A stretch of DNA of 64,000 nucleotides, from the NCBI GenBank assembly GCA_947471745.1, contig CANJKZ010001109.1, forward strand, positions 62,001 through 126,000, written 5' to 3'. How positions within the stretch are numbered: the stretch's first letter is position 1; each line of letters begins with the position of its first letter. Positions 33,100 to 45,520 of the stretch are shown here, one piece after another. Source of the stretch: Closterium sp. Naga37s-1 (lineage: Eukaryota; Streptophyta; Zygnematophyceae; Desmidiales; Closteriaceae). Made by a program: the position numbers and the translations under genes. The notes beneath the pieces are model-generated. The model saw only the letters and a list, made by a program, of their open reading frames with translations, was not told the DNA's origin and did not search any database.

Positions 33100-35350
33100 T
33101 TATTCCGCTGCGATTTACCGACGATTTCGGAAGTTCTGTGTGGCAGCTGGCGTCAGCGGACCTGCGTCGGCACCTGCACGAAATTTTCGGAAGTCGTCAC
33201 GATGAGTGGCAGTTGACGATGTCGGACCTGTGTCAACAGCTGCGCGACAATTTCGGAGTTCGTCCGATGCCGCAAGTTACGACGGTGGCTCGTCGTCATT
33301 TTGCGCACATGACTCGCGGCAGCTTGCGACAACGGACGTGCGTCACTGTGGGCGACATTTTCGGAGCAACTGTGGAGAAAAAGTCGGCTGGGGAACTCGC
33401 CAGGCGCAAATGGAGATTTTGCGTCCGAAAATATCGCTGGCGAGGAGAGACGACACGAGGACTGCCCAACTTAGCGGGGGTCAACTGCCGTCCCGCCCGT
33501 TTGATAGTGCAGCGGTTTTTACTGCATGGCTGGCGCGTCATCGAATATTTCGGCAGAAGTGCTCGTGGACAGACGGGACTTCAGACTCGCCGACACTTAC
33601 GGGCTGCTACAAAAAGCGGAGTGGCCGTATCGCACTTAGCAGAAGTGGGACGCAGGGAACGAGGGAAATTGAGGCAGGTACACCTCGTAAACAACTCGTG
33701 CGACACTACGTGCCTGGTGCTATTGCAAGCTGGCCGGCAGTATCGAGAGCGGTTTCTCCTAACGGAATTCGTTTTTGGGGACAGCTGCTGACAACCCACG
33801 ATTAAACGACGTCCAAGGTATCGCCCGACAATTTCGGAGGGGTCGGTACAGGCTGCCGGGATACACGGGAAGAAACGGCCCAACGGCTAAGTGGGAGTTG
33901 AAGAACGTTGCGGGGAGCAGGTTAAAAGCCGGTGGAATTGATCCGCGCCCCTACTTCGCCCGAACCTCACCATCCCCACCAAGTTTTAGTTTTGACTCAT
34001 GCAGTCAACTTACTTGGCCGAATAACGGGGGTGAACACGTGCCTACCCTGTGCTGGTTAAAGGCACCTGGATTGGTGCTCGTTCAACAGCTGTACTGAAT
34101 ATACAAAAAAAGTGGAGCTCGCGGCACTGTTCTACTCCGACAAAAGCGAGCTGGGTCAACGGCACGCGAAAAAATCGGGGCGCCGCAAGGAAAACATTGG
34201 TGCAGTTTACGGATTTCTCCTGACCTGGGCGTCTACACGATTTGATGGCGCAGCGGCGAAGCTGAGACCGGGAAGCTGTGGAGTTTTCGTGGCGTGATAG
34301 GCACGGCGGGCTGCAAAACGGTTGGGCGATAGTTCCTTTTAACTAAGGCTGCCCCGACTCCGATAGTTTTTGCCCCTCCGCCGTGGCCGAGTTCGCGCAG
34401 GCAACAACGACGATACCCCATCCGACAAGGGCGGACGCTGGGTGAGCAGCGCAGGCGATATTGCCGGGGTTTGAAGACAAAAAAAATGACGGATGGAAAG
34501 TTGTGGGTGATCCAGCAGATCCCTTGAGTGCGGTTGAGCTCGTGCACCACTCCACCACGAATTTCGGAGTCTATTCGGTAGACTCCCGAAAGGGTTTTAT
34601 ATTGTGACATGGAGGCGCGGCGAGGGGTGCATCGCCAATGATACATAGGATTCGCTAAGTGGCTTCGACGTGTATGAAGATGGGTGAACATTGGAGTACC
34701 AGGGTTGACGGTGGAAACGTCGAGGCTACACGGCGGAGAAAACTTCGGGACTGCAGCCTCAACCACGATTTTCGAGGTTATTTTCCTACAAAATACAAAA
34801 AAAAAGAGAGTTGAAGCTGAGGGTGTTTCTTCGCTTCTTGGAGTGCGGTTGAGCCGTTGGGGGACTTCGCCTGAAGGGTCACTTTTAAGTCGCCTGGCAA
34901 GAAACACAGCGTCGGGGAAATCCAGAACCCACTGGTGTTTAAACGTACGCCGCGGGAAATTCTTCAGTAAAAGGGAGCGTGGGAGTAGCCGAAGTTTCGG
35001 GATTTACCTGCAGGCGTCGAACGATCGGTGAGACATTGCAAAGCGCAAGTGGGAGTTTTCGTGTTACTTTGTTAAGACATCATCGGCGGGAGCAGTTTCG
35101 ACGACGGGGTCAACGGCGTTGATGCCTCTAGGATCCATGAAAGTCGGTCTCGGAATACCCTGGTCTAGTCCCTGGTTCCAGATTATGCCCCCAGATGGGT
35201 TCTGGTGGACTAACGGAAACAGTTGGTGACTGAGTGGGCGGCTATAGTACGACCGAAGATTTCGGAGGAAAACTACACATGAAACTGCGGATTTACAGGG
35301 TTGTGTTTCGACCGACATTTACGGAGTTACGTGAGACCAGTTATCCGGCG
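33100..35350. repeat. diverged dispersed repeats with ATTTTCGGAG words inside the outer LTR element
   Basis: The words (A)TTTCGGA(A/G) and CTGCGCGACAA/CTGCACGAAA recur at loosely regular spacing. This looks like an old internal tandem expansion of the element, without a convincing protein. Confidence 0.45.
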
Positions 35351-36280
35351 AGGAGCGCCGACATTTTCAAGGCATTACTTTGACATTTGGTTAAACGCGT
35401 GCGAAAACAACTTTCGGGCAACATCGCGGGAACTACACGGAGTTTTCAAGGGGTACGAACGACTTACGACAAACTGAAGAAGACGGCAACAACAGTGAAC
35501 GGGGGGAGACAGCTGTGAAATTTCATCCCTGCCCACGAACTATCGGCAGATTACGACAACACTCTCGGAGAAACCATTCCAACTCTGCTACTGACACCTC
35601 GCCTTCAACCCGCCCACGACAACTGCATTATTTCTCAGGACGTGGGCCCAATCGAGTTTGATCACGACTGATCTGATCGGGTTGGATCTGATCGGGTTCC
35701 TTGTGATCGCAGTGCCCGAGCCGCCTGATCAGTAATGTTTTTCGAAGAAGGTTGTCAGCGCCTGCTCAGCAAGCGCGATATATCTACCTAGCAATTTCGT
35801 CCCCATTCTAGCGAGATTGGCGACCAGACGTCACCTAAATCTTAGTTTCCCTGTAAGAGCAACAGTGTAACTAGTCTCAAGCATCACTGGGGGCCCCGAT
35901 CACAAGCAATTAGGTGATCACCTGTGATCCAGTAAAATTGGCTCTGATCGGGCTGAAAATTGGGTCTGATTGAGTTGGAGCGATTAGCTTATCGCGATCA
36001 GCTGATTGCCCCCGATTGCCTGAAATTGGCTTCCAGGCTTCCTGGAAGTTCTTGATTGCGTGTGGTCGAGGCGATCAAACTCGATTGGGCCCATGTCCTC
36101 AGCCACGTCAGGTGCTGCCAGCTGCAAGGGCTGAAGATATCGTCTGATTTTTGGCGATGTGAAGACAAAAACGTTCAGTTCGAATACTCCATATTTTCTG
36201 GTTCGGTTCCTGGTCTACAACTGATGGTTCGCCCTCGACGAATTTTGGGGCACGTAAAACCTGGTTTCGACATCGTTTTT

Positions 36281-39200
36281 TGTTACAATCCCAAGTGGGA
36301 CTTAGCGAAGGATCGCTCAGGGTTGATCGCATGGTAGTGTTGCAGCGGAAGTAGTGAACTCAGGTCAGAGTGAATGTAAATGACTGAGATGATAATAGCA
36401 TGCATACATCGATATGAATACAAGGGAATACGAAAAGACCTAGACTAGCCATGTACTCTAAGGGGTACATTCCCTTATTGCAGCGAATCAAAATCGTGCG
36501 GCGCGGGAACCCGTTTTGAACCTGTTCCCGCTCTTTTCATTTCAAATGTTTCTGCCTGCATTGGTCTTCATCAAACGGTTCCTGCGTCGCTTCGACTCTT
36601 CTGGCTCCTCGACTTCGTACTCGTCAGAGTCGGCCCCTGCAGCATACAGGAATGCCTTCTCATTTGATTTCATATCGTAATACTCCCCTTCATTCCTGGG
36701 CGCACAAGGGGCTGACTCACTTGACTACTCCGGTGAGGTCAGAGCAGTGCTTGTACTGCTGATGTGGCAGTCGCTTGGTGAGAAAGTCTGCTGCCATCTC
36801 TGTGGTTGGGCAGTACGCGAGGTCAACTTTCCCCTGGTCAATTTCGTCCTTAACACAAAAGTACCGAAGCGCAATGTGCTTCGTGCGGCTCACGAAACCC
36901 AGCTTGTTCGCGATCTTGATGGCGCTCTGGTTGTCGCAGTGAAGGCGAAAGGTAGGCGAAGTTGGGATTTTCGCCTCCTGTAGCAGCTCCTGCAGGTACA
37001 GGCCTTCGCGAACTGCTGCTATCGCGGCGATGTATTCTGCTTCAGCCGATGACAGGGCAACCAGCTCCTGCTTCTTTGAGTTCCAGGAGATTGGTCCAAT
37101 TGGTTCCAGACGAAAAAAGAAGCCAGTTTGGGGCCATCGATTCGCAGGATCAGCGGCATGATCTACGTCCACGTAGCCGTTGAGGTTGAAGGAGGTCGTC
37201 GTCAGCGTGGAGTAGGAGAGCCCGATGTCAGGTGTGGAGATGAAGTACTGCAGGGCGCGCTCCAAGTCCAGCTGGTTCTCAGCTATTGGCTTGCGGGAAT
37301 ACTACGCCAGTTGGCTGGCGATGTACGAAAGGTCGGGTCGGCATGTGACAGATGCGAACAGCAGGCAACCCAGTTGCTGCTGGTACAGTTGAAGTCCCGC
37401 ATGGGACAGAGGTTTGTTGTCCGGTTTGTAGTTGGCATTGGGGTTGCGATAGGGAGTGGAGAGTGGTGCAGGTGAGATGTTGAAGCGTTCCCCCAGCTGC
37501 TCTGCATACTTGGAGGCTGACAGATGAATTGCTACTGGCGCATAGGTGATGTTCAGGCCCAGAAATTGCTTGAAGTTGTGGTTGATGGTTATGTCAACGC
37601 GCTGCGCCAAATTCTCCTCAAACTGGTTAAGGATTTTGTTGCAGGTGCCTCTGTACAGCAGGTCGTCGACGTAGACTGTCAGGAGAATGCAGTCACCGTT
37701 GGAGTGAAGGCGGTACATTCCCGGGTCGTGCGGCAGCTGCTTGAAGCCGATTTCCAAGACGAGGCGCCTGCTTAATCCCGTAGAGGGATTTCTTCAGCTG
37801 ACAGACCCTGGGGTCTCCTTCCCCGTAGGTATGTGGCTGCTCCACGAAGATGGTTGCGTCCACCAATGCGTATAAGAATGCATTCTTCACGTCGATTTGA
37901 CGCAGTGGCAGATGCTTAGCGGCGGCAATGGCGAGTAGAGTCCTGACGGAGGTGTGACGGCTGACGAGAGCGAAGGTTTGATCGAAGTCGATGCCGTGAC
38001 ATTGGTCGTACCCGCGTACGACCCAGCGTGCTTCGAAACGCTCGATGATTTCGCCAGCGTTAGTCTTCAGGCGAAAGACCCATTTTCCGCTGAGCACCCT
38101 CCTCCCCTTCACTGCTGCACGATCGACGAGGACCCATGTGTCACCAGATTTCAGCGCTTTTAGCTCAGCATCCATCGCAGCTCGCCACTCCTTGGCGTGG
38201 GGGCCGGTAAGGGCCTGGCACGGGTTCTTGGGTTCGACAGCGTGCGCGAGAGTAGTGTGCGCGACAGTGTGCAGGCCGAGTAGTTGCAGGCCGGACACAT
38301 CGGTGTTGGTGTCTGTGGTGACTTCCACCACATCGTCATCACTAGTCTCGTAGCCAGATGAGGTGGTGCTTGGTCCGGCTTGGCGCCGCAATGGTCCTGG
38401 TGCGGGAGCGTCGTCACTATCATCGTCATCGTCGTCATTGCGTGGGCGAGGTGGTATGCTCGGATGCTCATCAGTGTCGTCGCGGTCCAGTTTTGCTGCT
38501 GCTGCCTCGTCTTCTGGAGATGCAAAGCTGCGGCCGCTGTTAACGTAGCCCCGTGCCTCGTTGCGACGTTCGTCTTCGATCCACTGCTTCAAGGTGAGTC
38601 GCTCGTAGAAGAGGATGTCACGCGCAGGAACAATTTCCTTACTGTCGATGTCGAGGATGAGCCAGCCTTAGTGCTCGTTACTAAGTCCCAAATGAATTCC
38701 CCAGCACGTGCGCTGAACGAACTTGCCAATTGTGGCTGAGGTCGGTCGATACTGCACCATGCACCCCCAAACCCTCAGCATGGAGGGGTCTCCCCTTGAG
38801 CCGGTCCACTTCATGTGCGGGAAAAGGTTGTCTTTGTTGGCAGTGGTGGAGAGGAGGTTGTGCAGGCGCACCGCGTGATTCATGGTATAGGGCCAAAACT
38901 TCTTGGGTAGACCGGACTGGTTCATGAGGGCGCGAACTTTCATCATGAGGGTGCGATTAACCCTCTCTGCGACGCCTTGCTGTTGGTGGGCATAGGGTAG
39001 AGAGATCTCATGCTTGATCCCCTTCTCAGTTAGAACGCTCTCCTGTTCGTAGCTTCGAAATCCTTGGCCCCGTCGCTCTGCCAGATCTTCAGCTTCCTCC
39101 CCGATTGTCGTTGCGCGTGTGCGAGCTAGATGCGGAAAACTTCTGGAGCCTTGGAGCGAGCGTCGACGTTGGCGATCCAGACGTGGCGGGAGTAGGCGTC

Positions 39201-42200
39201 GATGAAGGTGAGTGTGTATTTTTCGCCGTTGATGCCGTCGCAGGTGAGAACGATGAAGTCACTGTACACCTTCTGCAGCTTCTTGTAGTGATTAGTGCTT
39301 GGTTCCAGGGAGGGGTAGGCGCTGTGTGAGAGAGCGGCTGTGGGGCAAGCGGTGCAGGTGACAGGTGCCATCAGGGCGCAGTAGAGCTCTTGGAAGGAAA
39401 ACCTTGGCGCGGAGACAGTTGGCAAGAGTCTGACGCGAGGGGTGGCCGAGCCGCTGATGCAAGAGATCATCTTCGTCGCGAATGCCACTGGTGCACATGT
39501 AGCGAGCATGATGCTCTGCTGCTTCTGCCTCCGTCTCTTGCGGAATTTGGAGTGGGGGTTCTTCCTCTTCTCCTGGTTCTGCTTCGTTGTCCGGCTCCTC
39601 TGTTTCGGCTTCTGTTGCTAACTCCCCTTCTGCAGGTGCCGTTGTAAGATATAGGGCGAGAAATTCGCGGTCGGGGATGATGTTGAGCGGGGTCCTTGTG
39701 CCTTCGATGAAGCGGGCGAAAGGAACTGGGCGGGAGATTGGACCACGTGAGTCAAACGTTGGAGTTGGCGGCACATTCCCCTCCTCAATCTCCGACCAAG
39801 GATCACTCCATCCATAAGGTGAGCGGGGAGGTGAGTGGGTGCGTGGGGGTCGTCCGAGCGGAACGACGACTCGCGGTGATTGTTCTCCGCGCTCAGCTTT
39901 CATCTCTCGTCCGGCTTCCTCTAATTATTCTTGCGTTAGATCTCCTTCGTCAGTTTCCGCAGTGCCCCATCCGCCTGTGGTAACAATGCCGCTGGCGCCG
40001 CGTCCTTATCCTTGAACAGTGCCCGAAGCGCCAGTGGCGGATCCCCAAGTTGCGCCTTCAACTGGCGTTGAGTCATCGTCTCCCCATGCACCATGTCGTG
40101 CTGACTCCTCATCCCATCCAGCCGCTACGCGTTCCTCGTACAGTTTTCGGTTTTTCTCTGCCTTGGCCTTGTCTCGTTTTTCTTTGACGCTTAGTTCGTC
40201 TTTTGCGTCAGGGTCCTTCCAAGCCGTCTCGTTCTCCGTGCGATAGACGTCGTGGGGGTAAGGGCGCGGACGTCCTTCTTCGTCGAGGGTCCCGGTGTTG
40301 GCTCTAAGGACGAAGTGAAGTGTGTCGGAGCGCGGCGTTGGGCGTTCCTGCGGCGTGAAGCCGCGTCCGTCGTCGCCTTCACCGAAGATGCGGTGAGCGG
40401 TAACTGCGAGTTCCATCTTTGTCATGCCCGTGGGTTCTGCCTCGACGCTCTCCGCTTCCTGGATTGCCGCATAATCTCTTTCCACTTGTACTGTGCGGCT
40501 TGCCGTGGGTGTGTGGCAGGTGGTGCAGAGACCGTAGATGTCGGGTTTGTGCAGGTTGATCTCTCGGGGATGAGGACTGCGGCGAATCCACGGCCGTCCG
40601 TCTGGATGCTGCCATGACTCCTGGCTCATGAAGGGGAAGTCAAGGGGGATAAGGTCCACGAGCTCGTCTGATGAGGCTTGACAGCTCGTTATGTGGAAGT
40701 CCAGAACGTAGAAGCCGTTGATTGATCGAGCCCGTCCCAGGCTGGAGGGGCGTAGGTAAGGATGAGGTCGCGAGTACCTGGATCCGTGGCGAGCATGACT
40801 CCGCAGTCTTGAAGTTGTCCTGTTGAGAGTAGGTTAAAGCATAGGTCCGGGACGTAGAGCACGTCGTTGAACGAGATGTGGGTATTGCTGTCTCGTGCTT
40901 GCAGGACCACGATGCCTTGTGCATTGGCGCGCAGCTGCTCATTGTTGGTGACGGTGACGTAGGCGGCAGGGGCGCGGCTGAGATTCGAAACGTATCGAAC
41001 AGATCCCACCATCTGCTGTCCACAGCAGCTGTCCAGATACCAAGTGTTGTAGTTGTCGGTGTTGTTGTTACGCAGTAGTAGCGCGAGTCGCGGAGTCACC
41101 AGTGTTGCCTTGTAGCGTCTGTGGAAGGATGGGTCTTCTTCCTCTTTCCATCCCACAGGTACGTTATGATGGTGGTCGTGTGGCGGGCTTTCCCGCAGTG
41201 TTATTGGCAGATGCCAATCTTGCTCGTCTTCGTCATACAGGTAGTAGTGGTTTTCTGTGAGGGGAGTATTCCATCCTTCCTCTGGTGGAATGAGCTCACC
41301 GTGGAGTTCGTCCTCTTCGTCTGGCCGTGCAACGACGCCTCGTCGCCATGTTCGCTATCACGTTTCTGGGAGCTCCTGTGTGAGGTCCTTGTGACTGCTG
41401 TTGTTGATGCTGTGCAGGGGGACGAGAGGTCTGGTGTTGAGGCTGAAAATGACGAGCGTCTTGTCGGCCGACGCAGTTGTTGTGATGAGTGGAATTCGGG
41501 TGGCGGTAGTTGGATCGGGATTTGCATCAATCCGTTGAGTGTCCGAAGACTTTGCATATTTTGCAATAGTGGCGCCTTGGTTGTCGTCGCTCTTCACGGT
41601 TGTCTGCATAGAAGGCGAGGCGCTCTCGGCGCGGCGCGGAGCTTGTTCTGCTCGAGTCCATGTCCTGCCGTTCAGTCAGGAGAGCGGCGCATAGCGCGGC
41701 TTCAGAGATAATTCCTCGTTGTCGGAGTAGCGCTTTACAGGGCTTCCACTCTGGCCCGAGTCCTTGAAGGACTATATTGACGAAGATCACCTCCAAGATT
41801 GCGCTCCCATGCTTCGTGATCTGGTCACGGATGTTCCGACAACGGTTAATATATGAGTTCGCTTTCTCCCCGTGCCCCATCTTTGTCTCCATGAGTTGTT
41901 GCAGGAGCCTGCTGGCGGTGACCGAATCCTTCGGTTGATATACCTCAACGAGGTGCTTCCAGGCTTCCAAGGCTGGAGCGGCGCTCTCTTTGTAGGAGAA
42001 AATGCTGAGTTGTTCCGCGAGCGTCATGTTTCGTAGCAGCACACTGTATGCCATGAGGGACTCGCTGTAGTACCGAGCCCTAGCGTCGTCGGTGTCTTCC
42101 ACCGGTTTTGCGTAGGAGCCGTCGAAGTAATGGTAGATCTGCGCTGTCTATAGGAGGAGCTCAAGCTCGAAACTCCATGCATAGAAATCTTTGCCGTCAA

Positions 42201-43056
42201 ATGCGGCGGTAGTATTGATTTTTGAAACGCTGAGGAAGCGTGCTTGCGAAGAATTAATGAATTCATCACTTGGACGGGGGGCAGTAGTTGTTAATTTGTC
42301 TATGTTGAGGGAGAAGGTGTGCGCGGCGCTATCACGGCTTTTCGCAGCCGGTTGTCCAGGTTGAACTGGTTAGAAAGATGTTCCCGCAATGCCTTTGCAC
42401 AATTCTTGGAGATCTTTCTCCATAGTTGATAGTCGCGAAAATAACTGCTCGAGTGCGGCAGTGCTGATCGTGGTTGTCGCCTCATTTGTCGCAGCCGGGT
42501 TGGTTTGTCCTTCGGCCGTCAGATTTGCTTAATCTCCGGATCCTCCGGCCATCTTGGTCTTGGAGCGTGTGCCGCTCGCCAGGTCTTGGTTCGGCGAATT
42601 TTCACGGAAGTGAAGTTGCGAAGAATCCCTGAAAAGCTCTCATACCATGTTACAATCCCAAGTGGGACTTAGCGAAGGATCGCTCAGGGTTGATCGCAGG
42701 GTAGTGTTGCAGCGGAAGTAGTGAACTCAGATCAGAGTGAATGTAAATGACTGAGATGATAATAGCATGCATACATCGGATTTATATATGAATACAAGAG
42801 AATACGAAAAGACCTAGACTAGCCATGTACTCTAAGGGGTACATTTCCCTATTGCAACGAATCAAAACCGTGCGGCGCGGGAACCCGTTTTGAACCTGTT
42901 CTCGCTCTTTTCATTTCAAATGTTTATGCCTGCATCGGTCTTGATCAGACGGTTGTTGCGTCGCTTCGACTCTTCTGACTCCTCGACTTCGTACTCGTTA
43001 GAGTCGGCCCCTACAGCATGCAGGAATGCCTTCTCATATGGCTTAATATCGTAACA
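36281..43056 (-). mobile_element. Ty1/copia LTR retrotransposon, broken, nested in the outer element
   Basis: LTRs at 42648-43056 (5') and 36281-about 36683 (3') begin TGTTACAATCCC and end in TAACA. A primer-binding site of the TGGTATgAGAGC type lies next to the 5' LTR, and a purine tract next to the 3' LTR. In transcript order the remains of gag, protease, integrase, reverse transcriptase (LTVYVDDLLY) and RNase H (SSAEAEYIA) are in copia order. It is broken in many places, on the order of eight or more. LTRs differ by about 5 percent by eye, so it is younger than its host element. I did not find a clear target duplication. Confidence 0.9.
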
Positions 43057-44981
43057 ATTTCCACACCGACGCAATTTCACCTGGCCTTCTCCGCTCAACG
43101 GTTTTCTCAGTGGGGCTTAACACATGGTTTCTTTGGTTTTCATCTCGGTGCAGCTGTGAAGATTTTGTGGACAGCAGAGATGTTCCGGGCTAGAGGCCCT
43201 CGCTGAAAGAGTCCCTTTTCCCCCTTGTGTAGAGTTTTCTGATATCGCCTAGTGTTGGCCCGACCCCTATAGTCCCTTTTTTGGCGGGAAATTTCGTAGC
43301 TTGACTGGATTATTGCACGAATCAGCTCCGTAGCCAATCAGAGGCTCCAGATCGAACCGGCCCCACCCAACATTCAGAGAAAACGAGAATTAAGGGATCA
43401 TCGATTCGTTATTTAACTGTGTAATTGTAAGTCATTGTATTTCTCTTGAGCGTGATTAATTCTCAATCCTGTCGTGCGGTCTCCAGTACGCTCGACGATG
43501 AAATCTCATTCACCTCGCTTACAAGGTAAACGCGAAGTTTTTACCTTCTATTCGACCCCCGAACCATAATTGATTAAACCGAATCTACGTAAAAGACAAA
43601 ATCCAAAGACTGGACGGCACTATGAGTATCGCGTTTTGCCAAGGGGTTTGAAGGTTTTCACACAGTCCGCGCGCGGCGCCTCAGTCTGTCGGACTATAAA
43701 GGAGAACACTTGTATTCAGGGCTGTCGCTTGCTCGGGGCCCAGAACTTAGCAGGCTGAGGTGCCCTGAATTCAGCCCTTTTATATCCGGGTTGAGTCAGA
43801 TTTCAACACTTAGATCCAGGGCTACACATCCTTCTGCACTTGAGCGAAAACACATCGTGAAAGCAGATGATGTTCAAATACACATGAGGGCTGTAGTACA
43901 TAGCCGGTCTACCATGCAACGAGGGGGCAGGAGTATGTATGGAGGTTCTATGTAAGCAGGGGTGACATATCAATGGAAACGAGGGGGTAGGGTGGTAGAT
44001 GAAGGCTCTGAGCGTGTACGTGAAATCCGGGTTAGGCGTTAATCCTGCCCGTAAGGGAAACGGGCTGGCCTCTAAGCCAGCCCTTGAAATCTCTGAATTG
44101 GGCCCGAACAAGCACTTGAATTCAAGGGTAAAAAGGGCAAATGCCTTTGTAGTGACAGGCCTGCTTGTATTCTTGGAGGGGGGGAGAAAGTGCTGTGCAC
44201 TATTTCTTTCCTTGGCGTTTTCTCGGCGTTCTTCTTGACTTCTGTCAGGATGCGTCAGCACGACGGACGATCGCGATCACACCGACAAGATCAACGGTTT
44301 CTGATACATCGCGATTGAATTTCGCGTCAGCAGGTTCCCTCCTTCTCACGTCAGTCGACCGTCAGATTTACATCTGCTCGATCTACGGCCCACATTCCAA
44401 CTTCTACTTCATTTTGGGCTAGTTCAACCGCGTCCGTCAGATCGAAATCGGACTTCATCAACGGCCTCAATTCCAACCTTTCTTTAAATTGGTTGAAGGC
44501 AATTTCAGTCGTCGGATTCACTTGGGCTGAAGATCAACGGTATCCTTGCTACTAGGGGACCTGTTTCACTACAGAGCTGCCTTATTTAGGAGGTGGGAGA
44601 GTGCAAGGATTTACTGACCCTAAATCCTTACTGAGGCACTCTTTAGCGAGGTTATCCCGAGGGCCACGCGACCAGCTGGTTCGGCCTACAATTTCGCGTC
44701 CAAACCTCACCGAGCCACCTCCGCATCAATCGTGACCCTTCGCGAGCCAATCTTTCCCCACCTCCCCGCCTAGCTAGGACTTCCCCTATTTAGGCCTCGT
44801 CACTTTGTGTGTATCGTCATTCTGTAATCCATCATTCCCGTTATTCGTTATTCTGCGCACTCTGCAAGTTCATTCATAACATTGTTAGCATAACATGTAT
44901 AGTAACGAAGCCACAGCTCTTCCAGGACAGATTTCTGTCTTTCCATCCAAAAACGGACACAAGTGTCTGCAAACGGTGTTA

Positions 44982-45125
44982 GGGGGTGTCCGAAGTGAAA
45001 CGTCAACATCCGTTGACATCCGTTTGGGGATGTCGGTAAATCCTGACGGTTGGAACTGTCGATCCGAGGGATGAAATTTACCGACATCCAGCGACATCCA
45101 TCGACGTTTCACTTCGGACACGCCA
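44982..45125. mobile_element. 144-bp foldback MITE
   Basis: Almost the whole element is an inverted repeat. Arms start GGGTGTCCGAAGTGAAACGTC-like and end GACGTTTCACTTCGGACAC, and the flanks show TTA on both sides (44979-44981, 45126-45128). This matches a TWA target site. Confidence 0.75.
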
Positions 45126-45520
45126 TTACGGTGTGTTTCGGTGGGTGCAAGACATCTACAGCTAGGCGAGTCAAAAATTGCAGCCTTTCCCATCAAAATG
45201 CAGCCCTCGTGATTGTCCCCCCAACCTGGGGACCGCCACCTGTGCCGTCCGCGTTTTCAGTTATCTGCTGCAGGTCAGTTGAAGACATATAAGTGACACT
45301 AGTACGTCTTCAGTGCACAGTTGTTCCCACAGTGCGGTGCTGCAAGGCCTACGGTGCACGCAAACTTCCTCACTACAAATCACGCCCTTACAACGAATGT
45401 TGCTTTGGGAGAAAACTACACGGATGTTTTCTCCCCCAGCAGATCAGATTTCGTCTGCAAGGGACTCTTGTTAGAGCAGCCAGAAAAACTTAGCAGAGCT
45501 ACACTTCTTGTTACTTATCA

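Larger units (their letters stand above)
32585..44881 (+). mobile_element. old LTR retrotransposon, outer element, hosting a nested copia element
   Basis: LTRs 32585-32836 and 44602-44881 are flanked by the 5-bp target duplication TTGTT. The left LTR is followed by CTGGTATCAGAGC, an initiator-tRNA-Met-type primer-binding site, so it lies on the plus strand. The LTRs differ by roughly 8 percent by eye plus one larger indel, which suggests an old insertion. The internal parts (32837-36280, 43057-44601) show no gag or pol that I can recognise, so it may be a non-autonomous, large-derivative type. Confidence 0.8.

Noticed and set aside
33138-33805. Two overlapping ORFs of about 200 codons in the outer LTR element
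   Set aside because: No motif, overlapping frames of equal length, and internal repeats explain them better than a protein.
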